A program made the position numbers and the translations under genes. DNA of 64,000 bases from Propionispora vibrioides (GTDB lineage Bacteria; Bacillota; Negativicutes; Propionisporales; Propionisporaceae): assembly GCF_900110485.1 (NCBI RefSeq), contig NZ_FODY01000015.1, forward strand, positions 38,904 to 102,903, read 5' to 3'. Shown piece by piece: positions 51,408-63,594 of the stretch (its first letter is position 1; each line of letters begins with the position of its first letter). Under the pieces are notes generated by a model. The model was given only the letters and a program-made list of their open reading frames with translations, was not told the origin of the DNA and ran no database searches.

Positions 51408-52154
51408 CTATAACTTGGTCAAAATTTCCGGTCCGTTATCCGTAACGGCAATGCTGTGTTCGAAGTGTGCAGAAGGTTTTTTGTCAAGCGTTACTACTGT
51501 CCAGCCATCATCGAGGGCCTGCACTTCATAAGTGCCCACGTTGATCATCGGTTCTATTGCCAGTGTCATACCGGATTTTAATCGTGGACCGCGGCCAGGA
51601 CTACCGTAATTGGGAATTTGAGGGTCCTCATGCATATTGCGTCCAATGCCATGCCCAACGTAATCGCGAACTACACCGTAACCGTACTTTTCGGCATGAG
51701 ACTGGACTGCATGGGAAATGTCACTGAGACGATTGCCTGCTATGGCCTGTTCGATCCCTTTATAGAGCGACTCTTCCGTAACCTTTAGGAGCTGCTCCAT
51801 TTCCGCGTCGACTTCACCGACAGGCACCGTAATCGCGGCATCCCCATTATATCCATTAATTACCGCTCCAATGTCAATACTTACATTATCTCCGCTTTTT
51901 AACTTTCTTAATCCTGGAATTCCATGTACTACCTCTTCGTTTACCGAAGCACAGATGTTGCCAGGGAAGCCGTGATATCCCTTAAAAGCGGGAATCGCGC
52001 CACGGCTTTTGATATATTTTTCGGCGATTTGATCCAGTTCCAGGGTAGTAACTCCCGGTTTGACGGCCTTTTTGATTTCAACGAAGGTCTCTGCGACAAT
52101 CTGACCGGCATCGCGTAAATAACCGATCTCTCTGTCCGATTTAAGAATAATCAT
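51408..52154 (-). CDS. map: Type I methionine aminopeptidase
   Basis: Removes N-terminal Met from new proteins. 248 residues from ATG 52154, which overlaps the adk stop in ATGA. Metal ligands: Asp in [18 protein letters not shown], His in [13 protein letters not shown], Glu in [10 protein letters not shown] and near the end ([11 protein letters not shown]). The start at 52214 in the same frame lies inside adk and is rejected. Confidence 0.98.
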   Translation of the reverse strand: MIILKSDREIGYLRDAGQIVAETFVEIKKAVKPGVTTLELDQIAEKYIKSRGAIPAFKGYHGFPGNICASVNEEVVHGIPGLRKLKSGDNVSIDIGAVINGYNGDAAITVPVGEVDAEMEQLLKVTEESLYKGIEQAIAGNRLSDISHAVQSHAEKYGYGVVRDYVGHGIGRNMHEDPQIPNYGSPGRGPRLKSGMTLAIEPMINVGTYEVQALDDGWTVVTLDKKPSAHFEHSIAVTDNGPEILTKL

Positions 52155-52804
52155 GATGATTGTCCCCGCAGACAGTTGATAATATCGGCAAGCACCTTGT
52201 CGATATGCTGACATCCGTTGATTTCACAATACAGCCCTTGAGTCCGGTAGTAACCAATCAAAGGTTCCGTCTGGTCCGTATAAACACGCAGGCGATTGGT
52301 TACTGTGTCTTCACTGTCGTCGGCACGTTGATACAATTCACCGCTGCATTTATCGCAGGAACCGTTTACCTTGGACGGATTAAAGGCAACATGATAGGTC
52401 GCCCCGCAGCTCTTACAGATCCGTCGCCCGGTAATCCGGCTGACCAATTCTTCCGTTGGAACATTGATATTTACCACACGGGTCAATACAATTCCCAGAT
52501 CCTTCAGCGTATTGTCAAGCGCATTGGCCTGTTCCAGCGTACGCGGAAAACCGTCTAAAATAAAACCCCGACGGCAATCCGGTTTTGCCAGGCGTTCCTT
52601 GACAATACCGATGGTCACCGCATCTGGTACCAGCTGTCCGGCATCCATGCAGGCTTTCGCCTGTTTGCCCAGCTCGGTACCTTCTTTTACTGCTGCCCGG
52701 AACATATCGCCGGTAGAAATGTGAGGAATCTTAAGCTCCTCTACCAGTTGTACCGCCTGGGTCCCTTTTCCGGCCCCCGGCGGTCCCATCAATAGGATAT
52801 ACAT
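52151..52804 (-). CDS. adk: Adenylate kinase
   Basis: Interconverts AMP, ADP and ATP. 217 residues. P-loop [20 protein letters not shown] site [21 protein letters not shown]; the lid carries a zinc site (CKSCGATYH and CDKC), typical of Firmicutes. Between secY and map, coupled to map. Confidence 0.99.
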   Translation of the reverse strand: MYILLMGPPGAGKGTQAVQLVEELKIPHISTGDMFRAAVKEGTELGKQAKACMDAGQLVPDAVTIGIVKERLAKPDCRRGFILDGFPRTLEQANALDNTLKDLGIVLTRVVNINVPTEELVSRITGRRICKSCGATYHVAFNPSKVNGSCDKCSGELYQRADDSEDTVTNRLRVYTDQTEPLIGYYRTQGLYCEINGCQHIDKVLADIINCLRGQSS

Positions 52805-52820
52805 CGACTTTACACCTCTC

Positions 52821-54077
52821 TTACTTCATGAAGCCTTGGTAATGGCGCATCAGCACCAGCGCCTCAATCTGCTTCATTGTGTCAAGAGCCACCCCCACGA
52901 TAATCAGGAGAGCAGTACCGCCAAAATATACCCCTTGAATATTGGTAATTGCTGCTATGAAATTTGGTACTATGGCGATAATGGCAAGGAAGATTGAGCC
53001 AGCAAGGGTGATCCTGGTCATTACACGATCTAAATAGTCAGCGGTCGGTTTCCCCGGACGCAAGCCTGGAATAAAACCACCGTGTTTTTTCATGTTCTCT
53101 GCCATATCCGATATATTCAGGGTAACCGCAGTATAGAAATACGTGAAAAATACGATCAGCAGCGCATAGATTGCCGTCTGCAGCGGCGTACCCCACGCAA
53201 ACCAGCCTGCCACGGTTTTTACCCAGGGAACATTTATAAACTGGGCAATGGTTACCGGGAACATGAGCACGGATGACGCAAAGATTATTGGAATAACACC
53301 CGCCTGATTGACTTTCAGCGGAATGTGAGTAGAGTGTCCGCCGTACATTTTGCGTCCAACAACCCGTTTGGCATATTGTACAGGAATTCTACGCTGTCCT
53401 TGTTGAATGGCAATTACAAATACAATCATAACCACAGCAATCAATATAAATAGTAGGATATTGTACCATTGAATGGTTCCCGCAGTTAAGTATTGGTACA
53501 TAACGTAAATACCATCAGGAATTCTTGAAACCACACCAGCAAAAATTATAAGGGAAATACCATTGCCAATCCCTTTGTCGGTGATTTGTTCACCCAGCCA
53601 CATCAAGAATGTGGTTCCGGCAGTCAGTGTCACAGCTATCAGCAGGATTGATCCAATCCCCGGATTGATAACTGCGGCTCTTAACCCGTATGCCATGCCT
53701 ACGGCTTGAATAAAACCTAAGAGCACTGTTCCATAACGGGTAATTTGGGTAATCTTCTTTCGCCCTTCATCGCCTTCTTTGGCCCACTGCTCAAACTTCG
53801 GCACTACTACCGTCAAGAGCTGCATGATAATGGAAGCATTAATATAAGGCGTAATACTCATCGCAAAGACCGAGAACTTACTTAATGCACCACCGGAAAA
53901 TAAATCAAGCAGACCGAATAGGTTTCCCTGGGTAAACATCTGCTCAATAACCGCGGCATTAACCCCGGGGACTGGAATATGTGTGCCGGCTCTAAACACC
54001 AGAAACATAGCCAGCGTAAATAACACTTTCTGTCTTAGCTCAGTAATCTTGAGTATATTAGAAAGGGCCGAAAGCAC
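52821..54077 (-). CDS. secY: Preprotein translocase subunit SecY
   Basis: Protein-conducting channel of the Sec system. 418 residues, ten membrane helices; [30 protein letters not shown] and [20 protein letters not shown] (cytoplasmic loop) are conserved. GTG at 54077 directly after the rplO stop, using the GAGGTGG inside the end of rplO as ribosome site, so translation is coupled. Confidence 0.99.
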   Translation of the reverse strand: MLSALSNILKITELRQKVLFTLAMFLVFRAGTHIPVPGVNAAVIEQMFTQGNLFGLLDLFSGGALSKFSVFAMSITPYINASIIMQLLTVVVPKFEQWAKEGDEGRKKITQITRYGTVLLGFIQAVGMAYGLRAAVINPGIGSILLIAVTLTAGTTFLMWLGEQITDKGIGNGISLIIFAGVVSRIPDGIYVMYQYLTAGTIQWYNILLFILIAVVMIVFVIAIQQGQRRIPVQYAKRVVGRKMYGGHSTHIPLKVNQAGVIPIIFASSVLMFPVTIAQFINVPWVKTVAGWFAWGTPLQTAIYALLIVFFTYFYTAVTLNISDMAENMKKHGGFIPGLRPGKPTADYLDRVMTRITLAGSIFLAIIAIVPNFIAAITNIQGVYFGGTALLIIVGVALDTMKQIEALVLMRHYQGFMK

Positions 54078-54518
54078 TTATACCACCTCGACTTTTCCGC
54101 CAGCAGCCGTAATCTTGTCTGTTGCCGTTTTGGTGAAGCCATTTGCTTTCACAGTGAGGGATTTGGTCAGCTCGCCGTTGCCTAAAATGCGAAGACCGTC
54201 CAGAACCTTTTTCACCACACCGGCTTCTACCAAAGCAGTCAGATCAACGACAGTTCCATTTTCAAAACGATTTAATTCGGAAATATTCACTTCCGCATAT
54301 TCTTTCGCAAACTTGTTGTAAAAACCGCGTTTAGGCAGTCTGCGATAAATCGGCATCTGGCCCCCTTCAAAACCCGGACGGACACCGCCGCCAGCACGTG
54401 CGTTCTGGCCTTTATGACCCTTACCGGAAGTTTTGCCAAGACCGGAGCCAAGTCCGCGGCCAACACGGGTACGCACTTTTTTTGAACCAGGCGCAGGAGA
54501 TAACTCATGTAATTTCAC
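54078..54518 (-). CDS. rplO: 50S ribosomal protein L15
   Basis: 146 residues from GTG 54518 ([20 protein letters not shown]), nine bases after AGGAGG; the in-frame ATG at 54563 precedes that site. [20 protein letters not shown] and the C-terminal [11 protein letters not shown] are typical. Confidence 0.99.
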   Translation of the reverse strand: MKLHELSPAPGSKKVRTRVGRGLGSGLGKTSGKGHKGQNARAGGGVRPGFEGGQMPIYRRLPKRGFYNKFAKEYAEVNISELNRFENGTVVDLTALVEAGVVKKVLDGLRILGNGELTKSLTVKANGFTKTATDKITAAGGKVEVV

Positions 54519-54540
54519 AGTTAGCGCCCTCCTCTCGAAT

Positions 54541-54726
54541 TTAGTCTTGTACTTTTTCCACACTAACCAGGTGTACGACTTTGCGGATCATACCGTTGAT
54601 CACCGCATTGTCTTCTTGGATGACCGAACTATTGGTCTTACCCAAACCCAAAGCTTTTACCGTAGCGCGCTGATCTTCCTGGCGGCCGATTAAGCTTCTG
54701 ACAAGAGTAATTTTGAGTTTTGCCAT
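54541..54726 (-). CDS. rpmD: 50S ribosomal protein L30
   Basis: 61 residues: [20 protein letters not shown], then [17 protein letters not shown], and ending [11 protein letters not shown]. Between rpsE and rplO, as expected. Confidence 0.98.
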   Translation of the reverse strand: MAKLKITLVRSLIGRQEDQRATVKALGLGKTNSSVIQEDNAVINGMIRKVVHLVSVEKVQD

Positions 54727-54745
54727 TTTGTTTCCTCCTCTAGGC

Positions 54746-55246
54746 TTAGCCCAAAAGTTCCTGAACCGTTTTGCCGCGAAGCTCTGCCACTCTTTCAGCC
54801 CGTTTCAGTTGCTCTAGGCCTTGCAGTGTTGCCCGTACTGCGTTATTAGCATTGGACGAACCCAGCGATTTTGTCAAAATATCATGGATGCCTGCCAGTT
54901 CCAGTACGGCACGTACAGGACCGCCGGCAATAACACCGGTACCTTCAGCAGCCGGTTTTAACAGCACTTTGCCTGCACCAAAGATTCCTAAGATTTCGTG
55001 CGGAATGGTAGTGCCAACCAGGGGTACCTTTATAAGATTCTTCTTAGCATCTTCAATCCCTTTTCTGATTGCTTCAGGCACTTCGGAAGCTTTGCCCAAA
55101 CCGGCGCCTACATGACCGTTCTCGTCACCGACAACGACCAAAGCACTGAATGAGAAGCGCCGACCGCCTTTTACAACTTTAGCAACCCGATTGATAAATA
55201 CTACTTTTTCTTTCAACTCAAGACCTGCATTGTCAATTCTGGCCAT
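54746..55246 (-). CDS. rpsE: 30S ribosomal protein S5
   Basis: 166 residues. [38 protein letters not shown] and [20 protein letters not shown]. Important for decoding accuracy. 17 bases after rplR. Confidence 0.99.
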   Translation of the reverse strand: MARIDNAGLELKEKVVFINRVAKVVKGGRRFSFSALVVVGDENGHVGAGLGKASEVPEAIRKGIEDAKKNLIKVPLVGTTIPHEILGIFGAGKVLLKPAAEGTGVIAGGPVRAVLELAGIHDILTKSLGSSNANNAVRATLQGLEQLKRAERVAELRGKTVQELLG

Positions 55247-55263
55247 TCATGTCCCTCCTTCTG

Positions 55264-55632
55264 CTAAAATTCCAGCCCTGCTTCACGTGCTGCCGCTGCT
55301 AATGCAGCCACTCTGCCGTGATAAATATAGCCGCCGCGATCAAATACGACTTTGGTAATTCCGTTAGCTAATGCCCGTTTGGCAAGTTCCGCTCCCACAG
55401 CTTTAGCCGCTTCGATGTTACCGCCGTATTCCACTTGGCCCTTCACTTCTTTGTCAACCGTACTGGCTGAAACAAGCGTTGTCCCAGTCTGATCGTTGAT
55501 AATCTGAGCGTATATATGACTCAAACTCCGGAAAACGTTAAGACGGGGTCTTTCCGCAGTTCCTATAACATGTTTACGAACTCTACGATGCCGCTTTTGG
55601 CGTGACTCGTTTTTGTTTTCTTTACGAAGCAA
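55264..55632 (-). CDS. rplR: 50S ribosomal protein L18
   Basis: 5S rRNA-binding protein, 122 residues. TTG start at 55632 preferred, eight bases after AAAGGAG; the GTG three codons earlier overlaps that site. [29 protein letters not shown] and [20 protein letters not shown] are typical. Confidence 0.98.
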   Translation of the reverse strand: MLRKENKNESRQKRHRRVRKHVIGTAERPRLNVFRSLSHIYAQIINDQTGTTLVSASTVDKEVKGQVEYGGNIEAAKAVGAELAKRALANGITKVVFDRGGYIYHGRVAALAAAAREAGLEF

Positions 55633-55660
55633 GGTGTTCACTCCTTTCTATATAAGAATT

Positions 55661-56209
55661 TTACTTCTTACCTTTACCGCCTGCTTTACCTACCTTGCGG
55701 CGAATTACTTCACCTTCATACTTAATGCCTTTACCTTTATACGGTTCCGGCTCTCTGTAACCGCGAATCTTAGCGGCTAACGCGCCTACTGCCTCTTTAT
55801 CCGACCCCGAAACAATAATTCTGTTCGGAGCAGGAACGTCAATGCTCAAACCTTTCGGCGGTTCCACTTCCACCGGATGTGAAAATCCGAGGGTCAAGGC
55901 CAGCTTCGTACCGGATTTTGCCGCTCTGTAACCAACGCCGGCAATTTCCAGTGTTTTCGTAAAACCAGTTGTTACACCGGTTACCATGTTGGCAATCAAA
56001 GTACGGGTCAAACCATGCAAAGATCTGTGTTCTTTAGCATCGGACGGTCTCTTGACAAGAAGAGTGTCGTTTTCCAGTTCCAAAATCATATCACTGTGAA
56101 TGGCACGGCTCAATTCGCCTTTAGGTCCCTTTACGGTTACCAAGTTGCCATCTATCTTGAGGGTTACGCCTGCCGGAATCGCAATCGGCATTCTCCCAAT
56201 TCTTGACAT
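55661..56209 (-). CDS. rplF: 50S ribosomal protein L6
   Basis: 182 residues from ATG 56209 ([16 protein letters not shown]), with TAGGAGG ahead. The two repeated L6 domains are complete; [20 protein letters not shown] closes the protein. Confidence 0.99.
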   Translation of the reverse strand: MSRIGRMPIAIPAGVTLKIDGNLVTVKGPKGELSRAIHSDMILELENDTLLVKRPSDAKEHRSLHGLTRTLIANMVTGVTTGFTKTLEIAGVGYRAAKSGTKLALTLGFSHPVEVEPPKGLSIDVPAPNRIIVSGSDKEAVGALAAKIRGYREPEPYKGKGIKYEGEVIRRKVGKAGGKGKK

Positions 56210-56234
56210 ATACTGCACCTCCTAACTGCAAAAA

Positions 56235-56633
56235 TTACCAAACGTATGCAAGCACTTCGCCGCCAAGTCCATCGCGGCGCGCCTGTTTGTCAGTCATAAT
56301 TCCCTGCGACGTGGACACGATAGCGATGCCAAGTCCGCCCAGTACGCGCGGCAATTGATCTCTCTTAGCATACACTCTGAGTCCCGGCTTGGAAATCCGT
56401 TTAATACCGGTGATTACTTTCTCACGGTTCGGACCATATTTCAAGCTCACCCGCAAAACGCCTTGCTTATCGTCTTTGATTACTTCGAAATCTTTAATGA
56501 AGCCTTCGCTTTTTAAGATCTCAGCAACCGCCTGTTTAATCTTCGATGCAGGAATTTCCACTTTATCATGATAAACCGAATTAGCATTACGTAAACGTGT
56601 CAGCATATCGGCTATTGGATCGGTCATTACCAT
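56235..56633 (-). CDS. rpsH: 30S ribosomal protein S8
   Basis: 132 residues. [20 protein letters not shown] and the C-terminal [20 protein letters not shown] are diagnostic. ATG 56633 is nine bases after AGGAGG; a second ATG two codons on is also possible. Binds the central 16S domain and, in many bacteria, the spc message as repressor. Confidence 0.99.
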   Translation of the reverse strand: MVMTDPIADMLTRLRNANSVYHDKVEIPASKIKQAVAEILKSEGFIKDFEVIKDDKQGVLRVSLKYGPNREKVITGIKRISKPGLRVYAKRDQLPRVLGGLGIAIVSTSQGIMTDKQARRDGLGGEVLAYVW

Positions 56634-56663
56634 ATTATATAACCTCCTTCCTATTCCGCTAGT

Positions 56664-56849
56664 TTACCAGCTAGCCTTGGTTACCCCTGGAATAGCCCCT
56701 TTGTAGCTCAATTCTCTAAAGCAAATACGGCACATTTCAAATTTACGCAAGTAACCATGAGGACGGCCGCAGACTTTGCATCTGTTGTATTTACGAACTT
56801 TGAATTTCGGCTCGGCTTTCCATTTTTCAATTAACGCCTTTTTAGCCAC
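56664..56849 (-). CDS. rpsN: 30S ribosomal protein S14, zinc-binding type
   Basis: 61 residues (type Z). Zinc site [20 protein letters not shown] with both CxxC pairs; ending [11 protein letters not shown]. The short zinc form is usual in Firmicutes. Confidence 0.99.
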   Translation of the reverse strand: MAKKALIEKWKAEPKFKVRKYNRCKVCGRPHGYLRKFEMCRICFRELSYKGAIPGVTKASW

Positions 56850-56864
56850 AAATTTCCCTCCTTC

Positions 56865-57404
56865 TTACGCGCTGAATGGCATCCCCATTAACCGCAGCAG
56901 CTCGCGGGCTTCTTCGTCCGTGTTAGCTGTTGTGACAACAATAATGTCCATACCACGCAGTTTGTCAATTTTATCGTATTCTATTTCAGGGAAAATCAGC
57001 TGTTCTTTTACACCCAGTGTATAGTTGCCGCGTCCGTCGAAAGCGCGAGGGCTTACACCACGGAAGTCACGCACACGGGGAAGAGCTACGTTCAATAATT
57101 TATCCAAAAACTGATACATCCGCTCGCCGCGCAGGGTTACTTTAGCACCGATCGGCATGCCTTCACGGATTTTAAATGCCGCAATGGATTTTTTCGCCCG
57201 GGTCACAACCGGTTTTTGTCCGGCAATGATCGTCATATCGTTCACTGCTGCATCCAATACCTTCGGATTACCTACGGCTTCGCCTACGCCCATGTTTAGA
57301 ACAACCTTTTCAATCTTAGGGATTTCCATAACATTTTTGTAGCCAAACTTCTCCATCATCGCTTTAGCTACTTCGTTTTTGTACTTGTCTTTTAATCTAG
57401 CCAT
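56865..57404 (-). CDS. rplE: 50S ribosomal protein L5
   Basis: 5S rRNA- and P-tRNA-contacting protein. 179 residues: [39 protein letters not shown] and [19 protein letters not shown]. 26 bases after rplX. Confidence 0.99.
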   Translation of the reverse strand: MARLKDKYKNEVAKAMMEKFGYKNVMEIPKIEKVVLNMGVGEAVGNPKVLDAAVNDMTIIAGQKPVVTRAKKSIAAFKIREGMPIGAKVTLRGERMYQFLDKLLNVALPRVRDFRGVSPRAFDGRGNYTLGVKEQLIFPEIEYDKIDKLRGMDIIVVTTANTDEEARELLRLMGMPFSA

Positions 57405-57430
57405 GTGTAGTTACCTCCTTTCCACGTGAT

Positions 57431-57769
57431 TTATTTCTCTTTATCAATGATCTCGCCGCATTTTTTACATACACGCACAGATTTTCCGCTCGCCAATGCG
57501 CTTTTTTTGATGCGGGTAGGTTTGTCACATGCGGAGCATACCAGCATGACTTTTGAGGAGTTAAGAGGAGCTTCTTTAACCACAATACCACCCTGGGGCA
57601 GTTTTTGGCTTGGTTTTGTATGACGTTTCACAGTGTTTACGCCTTCTACAATAACTTTGCTCTTCTTCGGTAAAGCTTCGATAATTTTTCCTTTTTTACC
57701 TTTATCTTTACCAGATAACACAACCACTGTGTCACCTTTTTTTACATGCAATTTATTGACTTCAGCCAC
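57431..57769 (-). CDS. rplX: 50S ribosomal protein L24
   Basis: 112 residues. KOW motif [21 protein letters not shown]-terminal zinc-like [19 protein letters not shown] then CKKCG, common in Firmicute L24. One of the first assembly proteins. Confidence 0.99.
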   Translation of the reverse strand: MAEVNKLHVKKGDTVVVLSGKDKGKKGKIIEALPKKSKVIVEGVNTVKRHTKPSQKLPQGGIVVKEAPLNSSKVMLVCSACDKPTRIKKSALASGKSVRVCKKCGEIIDKEK

Positions 57770-57787
57770 TTACGGACACCTCCTAAC

Positions 57788-58156
57788 TTAGATTACTTCC
57801 GGTGCCAACGAGATAATTTTCATAAAGTCCTTCTCTCTGAGTTCTCTCGCTACCGGCCCAAAAATACGGGTACCTCTGGGACTTTTATCATCTTTTATAA
57901 CTACTGCTGCATTTTCATCAAAGCGAATATAGGAACCGTCGGCACGGCGCAAGCCTTTTTTGGAGCGCACAACGACAGCTTTCACTACATCACCTTTTTT
58001 TACTACACCACCTGGAGATGCGTCTTTAACTGCTGCAACAATAACATCGCCGATATTGGCATATCTGCGGAAAGAACCGCCTAATACCCGGATGCACATG
58101 ATCTGTTTAGCTCCGGTATTGTCAGCAACATTGAGGATTGTCTGTTGTTGGATCAT
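57788..58156 (-). CDS. rplN: 50S ribosomal protein L14
   Basis: 122 residues. [38 protein letters not shown] and [20 protein letters not shown]. Forms bridges to 16S rRNA. Confidence 0.99.
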   Translation of the reverse strand: MIQQQTILNVADNTGAKQIMCIRVLGGSFRRYANIGDVIVAAVKDASPGGVVKKGDVVKAVVVRSKKGLRRADGSYIRFDENAAVVIKDDKSPRGTRIFGPVARELREKDFMKIISLAPEVI

Positions 58157-58227
58157 CTTTATCCCTCCTTCACGAAATGCGAGGTGCGAGGGTCACGTAA
58201 CGCGCATCGGACACCCGCGGATCGACA

Positions 58228-58485
58228 TTATTTTGCTCTTTCGATAATTTCTACAACTCTCCAACGTTTGTCTTTCGATAACGGACGAGTTTCCATGATT
58301 TCCACCGTGTCGCCGGTGTGGCTTTCATTGTTTTCATCATGGGCTTTGAATTTCACTGTCTTCTTCACAGCTTTTTTATACAACGGATGCGGTACCAAGC
58401 GTTCTACCGCTACTACAACCGTTTTTTCCATCTTATCGCTAACCACTTTACCAATACGGGTTTTGCGTTCGTTTCTTTCGGTCAC
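58228..58485 (-). CDS. rpsQ: 30S ribosomal protein S17
   Basis: 85 residues, OB-fold 16S-binding protein. [39 protein letters not shown] and [20 protein letters not shown]. 71 bases before rplN; 91 bases after rpmC. Confidence 0.99.
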   Translation of the reverse strand: MTERNERKTRIGKVVSDKMEKTVVVAVERLVPHPLYKKAVKKTVKFKAHDENNESHTGDTVEIMETRPLSKDKRWRVVEIIERAK

Positions 58486-58576
58486 GTCCTTACAGCCTCC
58501 TTCCGTCCTACTTGCGATTGCCTCCTGGAAGACAACCCTGTCTTATTATTTGAAAACGTCCGTGCACAACTGGACT

Positions 58577-58780
58577 TTATGCTTGCTCAGCCTTTAATTC
58601 CTGCTCACGTTGTACAGTTTTGATGCGGGCTATGGTTTTCTTTACTTCCTGAATCCGCATCGGGTTTTCTAATTGACCGGTAGCAAGTTGGAATCTCAGG
58701 TTAAATAATTCCTCTTTAAGTCCGGAAAGCTTCTGAGTCAGTTCAGCCGCACTCATTTCACGGATATCATTAGCCTTCAT
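58577..58780 (-). CDS. rpmC: 50S ribosomal protein L29
   Basis: 67 residues: [20 protein letters not shown], then [20 protein letters not shown] and [15 protein letters not shown]. Located at the exit tunnel. Its start overlaps the end of rplP by 11 bases. Confidence 0.99.
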   Translation of the reverse strand: MKANDIREMSAAELTQKLSGLKEELFNLRFQLATGQLENPMRIQEVKKTIARIKTVQREQELKAEQA

Positions 58781-59228
58781 CTACTTCACCACCTACTTCT
58801 TGCTCTGCCGATACCTCTGCCTCTTCCCGTTTGACGAACTTCGTTTTAATAGGAAGTTTATGAGCGGCCAGACGCATAGCTTCTTTAGCCACTTCTTCAG
58901 TTACGCCGTCCATTTCAAACATAACACGGCCGGGTTTTACTACCGCTACCCAGTATTCCGGTGAACCTTTGCCGCTACCCATACGGGTTTCAGCCGGTTT
59001 TGCCGTAATCGGCTTATCAGGGAATATTTTAATCCAAACTTTACCGCCACGTTTGATATAACGGGTCATAGCAATACGGGCTGCTTCAATTTGCCGGTTG
59101 GTAATCCAGGCCGGTTCAAGAGCTTGCAAGCCGAATTCGCCATGGCTGACGGTATTGCCGCGATTGGCTTTACCCTTCATACGACCACGAAATTGTTTGC
59201 GATGTTTCACTCTTTTTGGCAAAAGCAT
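58770..59228 (-). CDS. rplP: 50S ribosomal protein L16
   Basis: 152 residues: [40 protein letters not shown] and [20 protein letters not shown]. The C-terminus carries an acidic extension ([18 protein letters not shown]) beyond the usual end, overlapping rpmC. TAATG overlap with rpsC. Confidence 0.99.
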   Translation of the reverse strand: MLLPKRVKHRKQFRGRMKGKANRGNTVSHGEFGLQALEPAWITNRQIEAARIAMTRYIKRGGKVWIKIFPDKPITAKPAETRMGSGKGSPEYWVAVVKPGRVMFEMDGVTEEVAKEAMRLAAHKLPIKTKFVKREEAEVSAEQEVGGEVDEG

Positions 59229-59896
59229 TACTCAACGCTCCCTTCAACAGCGGCAGCGGTCTTCTTCACTTCAGGCAAAACTTCACCTTTGTAGATCCAG
59301 ACTTTTACACCGATGCGGCCGTAAGTAGTATGAGCTTCAGCAGTGCCATAGTCAATATCGGCTCTCAATGTATGCAGGGGAATGCTTCCTTCACGGTAGC
59401 TTTCGCTGCGGGCGATTTCAGCGCCGCCTAAACGTCCGCCAACCATTACTTTAATCCCTTTAGCGCCAAGACGCATGGTGCGGGTTACCGACTGTTTCAT
59501 AGCACGGCGGAAAGCGATACGTCTTTCCAGCTGTGATGCGATATTTTCAGCTACCAGAGTAGCATCCAATTCCGGTTGTTTAATTTCTGCGATGTTAAGA
59601 TCGATTTGTTTGTCAGTCAGCTTTCTTAAGCCTTTTTTAAGCTCCTCGATCCCGGCGCCGCCACGGCCAATCACCATACCTGGTTTTGCAGTGTGAATAG
59701 TCACTTTAACGCGGTTAGCCGCACGTTCTATAAGAATCTGGGATATGCCAGCAGCAAACGCTTTTTCTTTCAGGTATTCACGAATTTTTATATCTTCATG
59801 CAAGTTTTTTGCATAGTCTTTGTCGGCATACCATTTGGCGTCCCAAGTCTTGATAACACCGATTCTAAGTCCATGCGGATTAACTTTTTGACCCAC
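59228..59896 (-). CDS. rpsC: 30S ribosomal protein S3
   Basis: 222 residues. [22 protein letters not shown] domain with [20 protein letters not shown], and [20 protein letters not shown]. Lines the mRNA entry tunnel. Confidence 0.99.
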   Translation of the reverse strand: MGQKVNPHGLRIGVIKTWDAKWYADKDYAKNLHEDIKIREYLKEKAFAAGISQILIERAANRVKVTIHTAKPGMVIGRGGAGIEELKKGLRKLTDKQIDLNIAEIKQPELDATLVAENIASQLERRIAFRRAMKQSVTRTMRLGAKGIKVMVGGRLGGAEIARSESYREGSIPLHTLRADIDYGTAEAHTTYGRIGVKVWIYKGEVLPEVKKTAAAVEGSVE

Positions 59897-59917
59897 TTAG
59901 TTTCCCTCCTTCGCCAG

Positions 59918-60250
59918 TTATCTCTCTTTTACAACTACTGTCACGTGGCTGCTGCGCTTTAAAATTTTAAAAGCTTGCCCGCGAGATCTCGGATGAATAC
60001 GTTTTAAAGTAGGACCTTGATCTACGTATGCAGCAGAAACATACAGTTTATCCGAATTCATATCAAAATTATGCTCCGCATTTGCCACAGCGGAAGTCAG
60101 TACTTTCTCGATTACGTCGGCACCGACTTTCGGCGTGTATTTCAATATAGCCAATGCTTCACCAATGTTTTTACCACGAATCAAATCCATTACAATACGG
60201 ATTTTACGCGGTGAAATGCGAATATATCTGGCAATTGCCTTCGCTTCCAT
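59918..60250 (-). CDS. rplV: 50S ribosomal protein L22
   Basis: 110 residues. [20 protein letters not shown], then [20 protein letters not shown] and the tunnel loop [21 protein letters not shown] site of macrolide resistance changes in other bacteria; nothing odd here. Confidence 0.99.
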   Translation of the reverse strand: MEAKAIARYIRISPRKIRIVMDLIRGKNIGEALAILKYTPKVGADVIEKVLTSAVANAEHNFDMNSDKLYVSAAYVDQGPTLKRIHPRSRGQAFKILKRSSHVTVVVKER

Positions 60251-60295
60251 GTGTTAGCCCCCTTTCGGCAACTCTTTAACTAAACAAGCTTCCAA

Positions 60296-60577
60296 TTATC
60301 TAAGCGATGTTGATCTTTCGTTGTCACCATGGCCTTTAAACGTACGGGTAGGTGCAAACTCACCCAGTTTATGGCCTACCATATCTTCCGTGACATATAC
60401 CGGAACATGTTTCCGTCCGTCATGAACCGCTATTGTATGTCCGACAAAACTAGGAAGAATGGTGGAGCTGCGTGACCAAGTTTTAACAACCTTTTTGTCA
60501 CTTTTTTCATTCAAAGCGTCAACCTTTTTCAGCAGGCTTTCATGGACATAAGGTCCTTTTTTTGTGGATCTCGACAC
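60296..60577 (-). CDS. rpsS: 30S ribosomal protein S19
   Basis: 93 residues, GTG start. [40 protein letters not shown] and [14 protein letters not shown]. Head protein with S13. Confidence 0.99.
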   Translation of the reverse strand: MSRSTKKGPYVHESLLKKVDALNEKSDKKVVKTWSRSSTILPSFVGHTIAVHDGRKHVPVYVTEDMVGHKLGEFAPTRTFKGHGDNERSTSLR

Positions 60578-60599
60578 TCAATTGTCCTCCCTTCTCTAC

Positions 60600-61427
60600 C
60601 TATTTTGTCCGTCTCTTAACGATGAGCTTATCGGACGATTTCTTTCTGCGGGTCTTAGCACCCATAGCATGTTTACCCCAAGGAGTAACAGGATGTTTGC
60701 GGCCCACAGGCGAACGTCCTTCGCCACCGCCATGCGGATGGTCAATCGGGTTCATCGCTACGCCGCGGTTTGCCGGGCGAATGCCAAGCCAGCGCGAACG
60801 TCCGGCTTTACCGATCGTAATATTTTCATGCTCCAAATTGCCAACCTGGCCAATAGTAGCCTTGCAGTTCACATGAACTTTTCTTAACTCACCGGACGGC
60901 AGACGAAGCAGCGCATGGTTGCCTTCCTTTGCCATCAACTGAGCCGATGCACCGGCCGAACGAACCATTTGGCCGCCCTTACCGATTTTCATTTCGATAT
61001 TGTGAATCTGAGTACCGACCGGAATATTCTTCAAAGGAAGCGAATTGCCTACTTTGATGTCGGCTTCCGGGCCGTTCATCACTTTATCTCCGACTTTCAG
61101 CCCGTTGGGAGCCAGGATATAACGTTTTTCACCGTCGGCATAGTTGAGTAGTGCAATACGGGCCGAACGGTTCGGATCGTATTCAATCGTTGCTACAGTT
61201 GCCGGAATGCCGTCTTTATTACGTTTAAAATCGATTATTCTATACAGGCGCTTATGGCCGCCGCCTTGATGTCTTACCGTCAGACGGCCTTGCTGATTAC
61301 GCCCGGCATGTTTTTGCAGTCGTTCCACAAGAGAACGCTCTGGTTTATCGGTGGTAATTTCTTCGAAATTAGCCACAGTCATAAACCTTCTACCCGGAGC
61401 ATAGGGTTTGAAACTTTTTACTGCCAT
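60600..61427 (-). CDS. rplB: 50S ribosomal protein L2
   Basis: 275 residues. [20 protein letters not shown] at the start, [20 protein letters not shown], and the peptidyl-transferase-near loop [20 protein letters not shown]. Conserved C-terminal basic tail. Confidence 0.99.
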   Translation of the reverse strand: MAVKSFKPYAPGRRFMTVANFEEITTDKPERSLVERLQKHAGRNQQGRLTVRHQGGGHKRLYRIIDFKRNKDGIPATVATIEYDPNRSARIALLNYADGEKRYILAPNGLKVGDKVMNGPEADIKVGNSLPLKNIPVGTQIHNIEMKIGKGGQMVRSAGASAQLMAKEGNHALLRLPSGELRKVHVNCKATIGQVGNLEHENITIGKAGRSRWLGIRPANRGVAMNPIDHPHGGGEGRSPVGRKHPVTPWGKHAMGAKTRRKKSSDKLIVKRRTK

Positions 61428-61457
61428 GTTTGCCCCTCCTTTTTTACAGTTTTTAGG

Positions 61458-61745
61458 TTATACACCTTCAAAGAATTCGATACGCTCGCCAGGAGCCAGT
61501 TTCACAATTGCTTTTTTATAGTCAGGACGTTTGCCTGCCGTTTTGCCCATCCGTTTGGTTTTACCCGGAACACGGATGGTATTTATAGCAAGCACTTTTA
61601 CCTTAAATACCTCTTCTACAGCCTGACGAATTTCCACTTTATTGGACTTCAAGGGTACAATAAAGGTATATTTGTCGGCAGCCATTAAAGCGGTCGATTT
61701 TTCCGTAATGTACGGACGGATTAGAATGTCGCGTGCGTTTGCCAT
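61458..61745 (-). CDS. rplW: 50S ribosomal protein L23
   Basis: 95 residues. [40 protein letters not shown] and a basic loop [20 protein letters not shown]. Docking site for trigger factor and SRP. TAATG overlap with rplD. Confidence 0.99.
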   Translation of the reverse strand: MANARDILIRPYITEKSTALMAADKYTFIVPLKSNKVEIRQAVEEVFKVKVLAINTIRVPGKTKRMGKTAGKRPDYKKAIVKLAPGERIEFFEGV

Positions 61746-62371
61746 TATGCCAGCACCTCCTCGATGCGATTAACCGCATCTTTCGTGATGAGCACTTTGT
61801 CATGGTAGAGAATATCATATACATTGATTCCAGTAGAAGCAATGGCCTTGACTCCGCGAATGTTGCGGGACGATTTTTCTACGTTCTCCAACGCTTCGCC
61901 GGTAACAATCAGCGCTTTGCTGTCGACCGCTTTAAAATCACTCAACAATTTCACAACGTCTTTTGTCTTAGGCTGTGCAAAATCAATGGCTTCCACAACA
62001 ACCAGTTCTTCGGCTTTCACTTTTGCACTGAGTGCACACTTGATGGCCAGACGACGTTGTTTACGAGGCATTCTAAAAGCGTAAGAACGGGGTTGCGGAC
62101 CAAACGTGGTACCGCCGCCTACCCAAATCGGGGAACGGGTGCTGCCGGCACGAGCCCGGCCTGTACCCTTTTGTTTCCACGGTTTTCTACCGCCGCCGCG
62201 TACCATTCCTCTAGTCTTTGTAGCAGCTGTGCCCAAACGCTGACTGGCAAGTTGCATAACCACAGCTTGGTGCAAAACAGCTTCATTTACTTCCACGCCA
62301 AAAACATTTTCATTTAACTCTATTTCACCAGTCTGTTGACCGGCGATATTATATACTGCTACTTTCGGCAT
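61745..62371 (-). CDS. rplD: 50S ribosomal protein L4
   Basis: 208 residues from ATG 62371 ([19 protein letters not shown]), nine bases after AGGAGG; the in-frame start at 62434 is upstream of that site. Tunnel loop [20 protein letters not shown] and [17 protein letters not shown]. In gamma-proteobacteria L4 represses the S10 operon; not assumed here. Confidence 0.99.
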   Translation of the reverse strand: MPKVAVYNIAGQQTGEIELNENVFGVEVNEAVLHQAVVMQLASQRLGTAATKTRGMVRGGGRKPWKQKGTGRARAGSTRSPIWVGGGTTFGPQPRSYAFRMPRKQRRLAIKCALSAKVKAEELVVVEAIDFAQPKTKDVVKLLSDFKAVDSKALIVTGEALENVEKSSRNIRGVKAIASTGINVYDILYHDKVLITKDAVNRIEEVLA

Positions 62372-62447
62372 ATAGCACATCCTCCTTTCGTGGTTCGAGG
62401 CCCGGAATCTACAGGCTTGACGCCTGTAAACCACCGAACCCTAAATT

Positions 62448-63089
62448 TTATTTTGAAGGTTTTACGGTATTTCTGATCACAACATAACTTCCCTTAGGTC
62501 CAGGAACGGCACCTTTGATCAAAATCAGGTTGCGTTCATTGTCCACTCTTACCACACTTAAGCGCTGTACGGTTACCTTCTGTCCGCCCATCTGGCCGGG
62601 AAGTTTTTTACCTTTGAATACCTTACCGCCGCCGCCGCTCATCCGGGGACCGATTGAACCAGGTTCACGATGCGATTTCGAACCGTGAGCCATGGGACCG
62701 CGTCTAAAGTTATGGCGTTTAATACCGCCGGCAAATCCCTTGCCTTTTGCTGTGCCGGTTACGTCTACCAGCTCACCTGCGCTAAACACGTCGGCACCGA
62801 TAAACTGACCTACTGTATATTCCGAAGCAGCAGGAAGTCTTACTTCGCGGATAAATCTCACCGGTTTTGCACCGGCTTTGGCAAAATGCCCTTTCAGCGG
62901 CCTGGTAACCTTTTTATCTTTAACAGCGCCATAGCCCAGTTGCACTGCATTATAGCCGTCGTTTTCGACCGTTCTGTTTTGAAGCACAACGGTTTGTCCT
63001 GCTTCCAATACAGTTACCGGAACAACTTTGCCTTCCGGAGTAAAAATTTGTGTCATACCTAATTTTTTTCCTAAAAGTCCTTTAGCCAT
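62448..63089 (-). CDS. rplC: 50S ribosomal protein L3
   Basis: 213 residues from ATG 63089 ([19 protein letters not shown]), eight bases after GAGGAGG. The loop [20 protein letters not shown] approaches the peptidyl transferase centre. Confidence 0.99.
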   Translation of the reverse strand: MAKGLLGKKLGMTQIFTPEGKVVPVTVLEAGQTVVLQNRTVENDGYNAVQLGYGAVKDKKVTRPLKGHFAKAGAKPVRFIREVRLPAASEYTVGQFIGADVFSAGELVDVTGTAKGKGFAGGIKRHNFRRGPMAHGSKSHREPGSIGPRMSGGGGKVFKGKKLPGQMGGQKVTVQRLSVVRVDNERNLILIKGAVPGPKGSYVVIRNTVKPSK

Positions 63090-63103
63090 GTTTGCCACCT
63101 CCT

Positions 63104-63415
63104 CTACAGCTTAATTTCGATATCCACACCAGCCGGAAGGTCGAGGCGCATCAATGCGTCTACAGTCTTCGAAGTCGGCTCTACGATGTCAATTAAGCGT
63201 TTATGCGTACGCATTTCAAATTGCTCACGCGAATCTTTATTGACATGGGGTGAACGCAAAATAGTGAAAATATTTTTCTCCGTGGGAAGTGGTATGGGAC
63301 CGGATACGGACGCACCGGTTCTTTTTGCAGTATCAACAATTCTTGCCGCGCTCTGATCCAATGCTTTGTGATCATAAGCCTTGAGGCGAATTCTGATTTT
63401 TTGTTGTTTAGCCAT
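63104..63415 (-). CDS. rpsJ: 30S ribosomal protein S10
   Basis: 103 residues from ATG 63415 ([20 protein letters not shown]), with AAGGAGG ahead; the open frame to 63505 lacks a ribosome site. [20 protein letters not shown] is typical. Also NusE in antitermination complexes. First gene of the S10 operon, 180 bases after tuf. Confidence 0.99.
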   Translation of the reverse strand: MAKQQKIRIRLKAYDHKALDQSAARIVDTAKRTGASVSGPIPLPTEKNIFTILRSPHVNKDSREQFEMRTHKRLIDIVEPTSKTVDALMRLDLPAGVDIEIKL

Positions 63416-63533
63416 TACTATTTCCTCCTTATCGCCCGGTTTCATTGAACGGACATTCTCCGTGAAAATTTCCCCGCAAACTACGCGGGCAACCTCCCAC
63501 GTCATCGCCTAGGAACTTTGTATTTATTCCTGA

Positions 63534-63564
63534 TATAAGGGCGCCCCTACAGGTCGCCCTTACA
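63534..63564 (-). other. Hairpin between tuf and rpsJ
   Basis: TAAGGGCG/CGCCCTTA stem 31 bases past the tuf stop; no T-run follows on the minus strand, so it may be a processing or partial termination site. Confidence 0.45.
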
Positions 63565-63594
63565 TCAGGCCGTAAAACAGCCTTTTACTTCGTC

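Noticed and set aside
57397..57591. Minus-strand 64-codon frame between rplE and rplX
   Set aside because: Lies in another frame of rplX, whose reading frame is fully conserved.
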